Origin: Pseudobutyrivibrio sp. UBA1225
Lineage (GTDB): Bacteria > Bacillota > Clostridia > Lachnospirales > Lachnospiraceae
Length of the DNA stretch: 18,068 nucleotides
Assembly: GCA_002309345.1 (NCBI GenBank)
Contig: DBWZ01000089.1
Location: forward strand, 1 to 18,068
Direction: 5' to 3'
Below the pieces are notes generated by a model. It was not told where the DNA came from. It ran no database searches and saw only the letters and a list, made by a program, of their open reading frames with translations. Shown piece after piece: positions 13,702 through 18,068 of this stretch (its first letter is position 1; every line of letters begins with the position of its first letter). A program made the translations under genes and the position numbers.

Positions 13702-13786
13702 TTCTAGCATAAAATTAACCTATGGCGGCTCTAATCTGGCACGGTCGCTATTTATTGTAACTATCAATCATGTAAGAGGGGTTTAT

Positions 13787-15748
13787 ATGAGTAGTGAAAA
13801 TTCTTTGGTATTTACGAACGAATCATGCGTAGGTTGCAACAAGTGTATCTCCGTCTGCAGTTGCTTGGGCGCGTGTATTTCATCAAAACCTGATGAAACC
13901 GGCATTTCTAAAATCAATGTTGATGGTACCAAATGCGTGGCTTGTGGCGCTTGTTTTGACGCATGCGAACATGGGGCAAGAGAATACCGTGATGACACCG
14001 AACGCTTTATTGAAGATTTAAAGCGTGGCGAAAAGATTTCATTATTAATCGCACCAGCATTTCTAGCTGATTATCCTGATGATTACGAACGAGTATTGGG
14101 CGGCCTCAAAAAACTAGGCGCCAATAGAATCATTAGCGTATCCTTCGGCGCTGATATCACCACATGGGGCTATATAAAATACATCCAAACACACAATTAT
14201 CTAGGTGGCATATCTCAACCATGCCCAGCGGTAGTTGGTTATATCGAAAGGTACTTGCCTGAGATTCTGCCAAAACTGTTTCCTGTGCAAAGTCCGCTTA
14301 TGTGTGCTGCTATCTATGCAAAGAAAGAGATGGGCATAACCGACAAGCTAGCATTCATCAGTCCATGTATAGCTAAAAAAATGGAAATTGATGATCCGAA
14401 CAATCATGGCTATGTAAGCTACAATGTAACCTTTAATCATTTGATGAAATACGTTCGTGAGAACAATCTTTTCGGTCCACCAATAAAAGATGAAATCGAG
14501 TACGGTCTCGGTTCAATATATCCTATGCCTGGCGGTCTGAAGGAAAATGTTTATTGGCTTCTTGGCAACGAAGTTTTCATTCGTCAGATTGAAGGCGAAA
14601 AGCGTATGTATCACTACTTACAGGCAAATGCCTCACGTATAAAGGGCAACCAAACTCCATTTTTATTTATAGATGCACTTAACTGTGAAAGTGGCTGTAT
14701 TGCCGGAACTGGTACCGATCCAGATATCACAGGAAACGACGATCCTCTTTATCATATTCATGACATCCAAGAGATGGTTAAAAAGGATGATAAAAAGAGT
14801 GCTTGGTCTCGACCTCTAACACCAAAGCAGAGGTTGGCTGAATTAAACAAGCAGTTTGAAAAACTTAATCTAGAAGATTACTTGAGAAAATATACAGATC
14901 GTTCCGCAGAATGCAAGCTCAGTATACCATCTGAAAGTGAGCTAGATAAAATCTTTAATGAGATGGGAAAGACTACGGAAGAATCTCGAAAAATCAACTG
15001 TTCTTGCTGTGGATATGATTCTTGTGAATACATGGCAACCGCCATATACAACGGTTTCAACCACAAATCTAATTGCGTTCATTACTTGAAGGATTTGGTT
15101 GAATACGAAAAGGTTGAAGCACAACAAATGGTTGAGAAAGAGCGTGCTCTTCTACTTAGTCGGCAAGAAAGATTGTTAAATACAATCGATGAAATCAACA
15201 AGCACTTTGATTCAGTTAGTGCCTCTGTCAAAGAGGTTACTGATGGAAATAATGATAGTGCTCACCAAAGTCGTGCCGTATCTAAAGAAATGGCTGATGT
15301 TGAGGAATACTGCGAAAACCTAAAATCATCTGTTGATAATATTAAGAACCATTTGATTGCTTTGAAGGAAAACAATGATTTGGTTGTAGATATTGCAGAT
15401 CAGACCAACTTGCTAGCCTTGAATGCCTCTATCGAAGCCGCAAGAGCTGGTGAAGCCGGAAAGGGATTTGCCGTTGTTGCAAGCGAAATCAACAAACTGG
15501 CATCTGATTCAAAGGATACCGCCCAAAGCAGTGGCGAAGCAGATAAGAACATTGAATCTGCCATTAGTAGCATCTCAGATGCCACAGACAGTTTACTTGC
15601 TACAATTGATAAAGTAAACAGCCGCTCACAGAAGCTAGCTAAGTCTACCGAAGATATTTCTATTGCAACAAACGATGTATCTGAAACTATTGAGCAAGTA
15701 CGACAGGAATTAAAACTTCTAGTCGAGCACAGCGACACAGAAGGATAA
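13787..15748 (+). CDS. Soluble [FeFe]-hydrogenase-like sensor fused to chemotaxis signalling domain (HydS-MCP)
   Basis: 653 residues, no transmembrane segment. Two [4Fe-4S] ferredoxin motifs (Cys14/17/20/24 and Cys50/53/56/60) precede an H-cluster domain (about 75-335). Its cluster ligands are Cys146 (SQPCPAVV), Cys194 (SPCIAKKMEI) and Cys300/Cys304 (NCESGCIAGTGT). The Cys that relays protons in catalytic hydrogenases, directly before the first ligand, is Pro145 here. Another [4Fe-4S] motif (Cys405/408/413/430) leads into a coiled coil (about 437-470). The methyl-accepting signalling hairpin follows (about 455-645), with tip DQTNLLALNASIEAARAGEA. The ligand pattern is that of group C sensory hydrogenases (HydS); an MCP-fused subtype is, to my knowledge, listed in hydrogenase classifications. 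Inferred role: sensing H2 or redox state and controlling CheA through CheW. H-cluster assembly would need HydEFG elsewhere. The ribosome binding site is AGAGGGG. Confidence 0.92.
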   Translation: MSSENSLVFTNESCVGCNKCISVCSCLGACISSKPDETGISKINVDGTKCVACGACFDACEHGAREYRDDTERFIEDLKRGEKISLLIAPAFLADYPDDYERVLGGLKKLGANRIISVSFGADITTWGYIKYIQTHNYLGGISQPCPAVVGYIERYLPEILPKLFPVQSPLMCAAIYAKKEMGITDKLAFISPCIAKKMEIDDPNNHGYVSYNVTFNHLMKYVRENNLFGPPIKDEIEYGLGSIYPMPGGLKENVYWLLGNEVFIRQIEGEKRMYHYLQANASRIKGNQTPFLFIDALNCESGCIAGTGTDPDITGNDDPLYHIHDIQEMVKKDDKKSAWSRPLTPKQRLAELNKQFEKLNLEDYLRKYTDRSAECKLSIPSESELDKIFNEMGKTTEESRKINCSCCGYDSCEYMATAIYNGFNHKSNCVHYLKDLVEYEKVEAQQMVEKERALLLSRQERLLNTIDEINKHFDSVSASVKEVTDGNNDSAHQSRAVSKEMADVEEYCENLKSSVDNIKNHLIALKENNDLVVDIADQTNLLALNASIEAARAGEAGKGFAVVASEINKLASDSKDTAQSSGEADKNIESAISSISDATDSLLATIDKVNSRSQKLAKSTEDISIATNDVSETIEQVRQELKLLVEHSDTEG

Positions 15749-15768
15749 CTTACAAATAATGTTTAAGA

Positions 15769-15794
15769 AGCCCCGTAACACACTGTACGGGGCT
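15769..15794 (+). terminator. Bidirectional terminator between the chemoreceptor and 717-aa protein genes
   Basis: AGCCCCGTA (15769-15777) pairs perfectly with TACGGGGCT (15786-15794) across an 8-nt loop, followed by CTTTACAT on the plus strand. Both converging genes end close by (15748 on plus, 15812 on minus). The minus-strand side continues CTTCTTAAAC, so the hairpin can serve both directions with modest U tracts. Confidence 0.8.
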
Positions 15795-15811
15795 CTTTAC
15801 ATATGTTGGTT

Positions 15812-17965
15812 TTAGTCTTCTACTGTGTCAGGCTCTATATCTTCGTCTGAAATATTTATGTCTTCTTCTGCCTCTATATTTTCTTCAGCCTCTATAATTA
15901 CTTCTTCATCTGTGCTTTCTTCTGCACCAGTATTGACTTCTTGCTCTAATTGTTCAGTCATGTCTGGACTTGCTGCTGTCGACTGGCTAATAATAGCTTC
16001 TTCATCAGAGGATTCGCCATATAATGTATTTGTTTTCCCACCGTCCAAATGATTGTTCTTGGATTCAGATTTCTCGTATTGAGGAATCCCTACCTCAAAG
16101 TCTTCTCTGTTAGGAATCATATATGCCAGTGGTTTTGTTGGTTCAACATCTTCTAAAATATTTTTTTGAGTGGAATTAGCTGGCAAGAGCACAGATCCAT
16201 TGGCAATTTGGCCATCCACAGATGCATCTTCGAAATATTGCAGTAAATCTGCACAAAACTCTGCTGACCCATCTAAATTTGTTATGAAATCCGCTTGAAA
16301 TTTTTCAGTTGTATATGGTCCCTCTATTAGCTCATCTATAACTTCGTCAAGGGACTTTGCTGACCAAGTTCCATCTTCCATTCCATGTCCATGTATCTCT
16401 GAAAGAATAGTGCTTAATCCCTGCGCTATAACGTCATTATTAATTATATAGCTTCCATCTACAATAGTTTCTTTTGCATGCCCATTAATTCCATATTTAT
16501 CTCTATAAATATCATTCTCAGATGCAAGATAACCCAAATACATACACGCTAAATACCCCGATAAATATGTACTATAAACATAAGATCTAATATTAGTTCC
16601 ATTTTGTTCAGTTCTCATCTCTCCATATACTAACTGCAGCTCCTCCCTATTGCTATAATTAGCTTTAAAATCTTCAGCTGTATATCTCCCAGCATCAGCA
16701 TCCTTCGCATATGCTTTTACAGAAGTATTATAATACTGATATGGACTATTTATAGTTGTCGCAATACCCTCTAGAAACCACTTAGGAAAGGCAATGTTAG
16801 CATCATTATCCCATCCATTCTCCGTTCTTCTTGAACCAAGCATACCAGCCCCTGTATAATCATACATAAATGCATGTAGCATCTCATGAGCTATATTATT
16901 CGCCAAATAATTTTTAGCAGAATCGTTTAGTTCCCACGCCCCCGTTTCTGTATTGAATACATAGCCATCATTTATATAAGAATTACCTATATTAAGTGCA
17001 ATACTTTCATACATTATGCCGGACTCAAATCTTCGACTGGCATATGCAGCTGCACTATTCCAATCCCTGTATTCCCAGACCCCAGACTTCTTAAAAAGTG
17101 CCTGATTATAATAAACATAAAGACCTATTCGATCACTCAATTCTTTATTCTCTAATGCAGTTTCAAAACATTTAAAGCCATTTAAAAGCAAACTAACAGC
17201 TCTAGGCTGTATATCATATCTAACAAGCTCCACTAATGCCGCAAGCTTATCTGCATCTACATTTTCAATGACATTTTTATCGCAATGCATTTCAACAAGC
17301 TTTTCACCGGTAACCTTCTCAGTATCAGAGATATATTTATCCTTATTCGCTAATGATTCAGATTGCCATTCAGATGGCCACTCAGATGGCATCCTTGGAT
17401 ATTCAACAACTGTGCCTAAAGCGCTTGCTTTTTCATTATTTTCGTTTTTCTTAATTTGCTCTAAATAAGCATCAATCTCCGGCCCTTGAAAACAGGAAAT
17501 AAAAATAATCCCTGTTGTTTGGTCTGCTATAGTAACAATATGTCTACCTTTGAATATTTCAGTCGCTACACCTGACAAAGTAATAGAATTCATAAGTCCA
17601 GATTTTGGTTCAAATACATATCCCTTAGGAACAACTAGTGCAAACACTGGAAATACCTTTTTGTCCTTAGGACATATTTCAACTATATCACCCGTTTCAT
17701 TCACCCATATTACAGGAATCTTCCATATAAAATTGTCAGCTTTTACTCTAATGCTAGAATCTAGTTTTTCCCCTTCAACTAGTTCATTCAATCCTTCCAT
17801 GACAAGCTTATCAATCACTTTAATTTCAGATACTTGACTATTTTTGTGTGAGATAAACTGGATGCCATAATCATCCTCAGCGTGCGCTTTAATCGTTGTG
17901 GTGATAAACATGCTAGTTGAAATCATCATTGCAAGTAGACACCCTAAAAATCTTTTTCTTTTCAT
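15812..17965 (-). CDS. Secreted HExxH metalloprotease-like protein (717 aa), paralogue of the 715-aa protein
   Basis: Exported protein with signal peptide 1-29 (MKRKRFLGC, hydrophobic core, cleavage likely after AHA). The catalytic signature is HEMLH (His360, Glu361, His364), followed 35 residues on by FPKWFLEGIA with Glu399, the gluzincin zinc-site pattern. It parallels the 715-aa protein throughout: ALVELVRYDIQPRAVSLLLN before the site, YLSGYLACMYLGYLASEN after it, then ILSEIHG, FQADFITNLDGSAEFC, NGSVLLPA and HLDGGK. The last ~50 residues are strongly acidic and no wall anchor is visible. Differences include an insertion before HEMLH and a SEWPSEWQ repeat near 194-202. GAAAGGA precedes the ATG. 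The promoter lies beyond the window; the visible 103 nt upstream do not contain the conserved hairpin module. Confidence 0.85.
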   Translation of the reverse strand: MKRKRFLGCLLAMMISTSMFITTTIKAHAEDDYGIQFISHKNSQVSEIKVIDKLVMEGLNELVEGEKLDSSIRVKADNFIWKIPVIWVNETGDIVEICPKDKKVFPVFALVVPKGYVFEPKSGLMNSITLSGVATEIFKGRHIVTIADQTTGIIFISCFQGPEIDAYLEQIKKNENNEKASALGTVVEYPRMPSEWPSEWQSESLANKDKYISDTEKVTGEKLVEMHCDKNVIENVDADKLAALVELVRYDIQPRAVSLLLNGFKCFETALENKELSDRIGLYVYYNQALFKKSGVWEYRDWNSAAAYASRRFESGIMYESIALNIGNSYINDGYVFNTETGAWELNDSAKNYLANNIAHEMLHAFMYDYTGAGMLGSRRTENGWDNDANIAFPKWFLEGIATTINSPYQYYNTSVKAYAKDADAGRYTAEDFKANYSNREELQLVYGEMRTEQNGTNIRSYVYSTYLSGYLACMYLGYLASENDIYRDKYGINGHAKETIVDGSYIINNDVIAQGLSTILSEIHGHGMEDGTWSAKSLDEVIDELIEGPYTTEKFQADFITNLDGSAEFCADLLQYFEDASVDGQIANGSVLLPANSTQKNILEDVEPTKPLAYMIPNREDFEVGIPQYEKSESKNNHLDGGKTNTLYGESSDEEAIISQSTAASPDMTEQLEQEVNTGAEESTDEEVIIEAEENIEAEEDINISDEDIEPDTVED
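17356..17391 (-). repeat. Three copies of a 12-bp in-frame tandem repeat in the 717-aa protein gene
   Basis: On the plus strand the units ATTCAGATTGCC, ATTCAGATGGCC and ACTCAGATGGCA follow each other at a 12-bp period. On the coding strand they give the peptide PSEWPSEWQSES (about residues 193-204). Because the period is a multiple of three, gain or loss of a unit would keep the frame. The paralogous 715-aa protein lacks it. Confidence 0.7.
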
Positions 17966-18068
17966 AAAACAATTCCTTTCATTACTTTATCCAAGTTTCA
18001 GAAATACTTAAGCTTGATGCTTATTTATTTCCTAGTTTAAAAGTAAACGGTAAATCATCCGTACCTTT

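Noticed and set aside
13690..13740. Possible flagellar sigma-28 promoter (TAAA plus GCCGATAA-like) before the chemoreceptor gene.
   Set aside because: The TAAA at about 13710 is followed at the right distance only by GCTCTAAT, which matches GCCGATAA poorly; the sigma-A-type pair at 13673/13696 is better.
18021..18068. Fifteen open codons ending in TAA on the minus strand upstream of the 717-aa protease gene, possibly the tail of a peptide gene like the 50-aa one.
   Set aside because: Only 15 codons are visible, with no start, no recognisable sequence and no similarity to the 50-aa peptide; the window ends here.

Overview
The window looks like a chromosomal segment of a low-G+C anaerobic Firmicute, most likely a Lachnospiraceae member of the Butyrivibrio/Pseudobutyrivibrio/Roseburia type. 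Three things point there: the conserved ecfA-ecfT-truA order next to what looks like an L13-type leader, GGAGG-type ribosome binding sites, and a soluble [FeFe]-hydrogenase-like sensor of the kind found in fermentative clostridia. This placement is inference from gene content. No rRNA, tRNA, CRISPR array, insertion sequence or phage gene was seen.

Region 1 (1-8505, all minus strand, read right to left) is tightly packed housekeeping. It holds a VanW/G5 secreted protein, an AIR-synthase-related (HypE/PurM-like) enzyme, an Lrp/AsnC regulator overlapping a PatA-like aminotransferase by 4 bp, TrmL, a fused double-ATPase ECF component (EcfA1-EcfA2 in one chain), EcfT and TruA. At the left edge a leader-like RNA with two mutually exclusive helices would precede rplM, which lies outside the window. 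A GC-rich two-hairpin repeat sits between the aminotransferase and trmL and creates a false upstream start for trmL.

Region 2 (8506-9476) holds a 32-residue membrane peptide gene on the minus strand. Divergent from it is a plus-strand gene for a membrane-anchored helical (TPR-like) protein, closed by a strong terminator.

Region 3 (9477-18068) is the accessory part. Three large secreted proteins are encoded on the minus strand: one of unknown function (457 aa) and two paralogous HExxH metalloprotease-like proteins (715 and 717 aa). One protease gene is preceded in its operon by a 50-residue membrane peptide gene. Two of the three transcription units carry a shared ~114-bp upstream module: two direct repeats exactly 20 bp apart, a dyad GTTAYA-N3-TRTAAC, a -10 region, and a near-identical hairpin at the predicted 5' end of the mRNA. 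This suggests a small regulon of secreted proteins.

Divergent from the peptide/protease operon is a plus-strand gene for a soluble chemoreceptor. It is built from two [4Fe-4S] ferredoxin motifs, an [FeFe]-hydrogenase H-cluster domain, a further [4Fe-4S] motif and a methyl-accepting chemotaxis signalling hairpin, with no transmembrane segment. This is the most striking gene of the window: a candidate cytoplasmic H2/redox sensor wired to chemotaxis.
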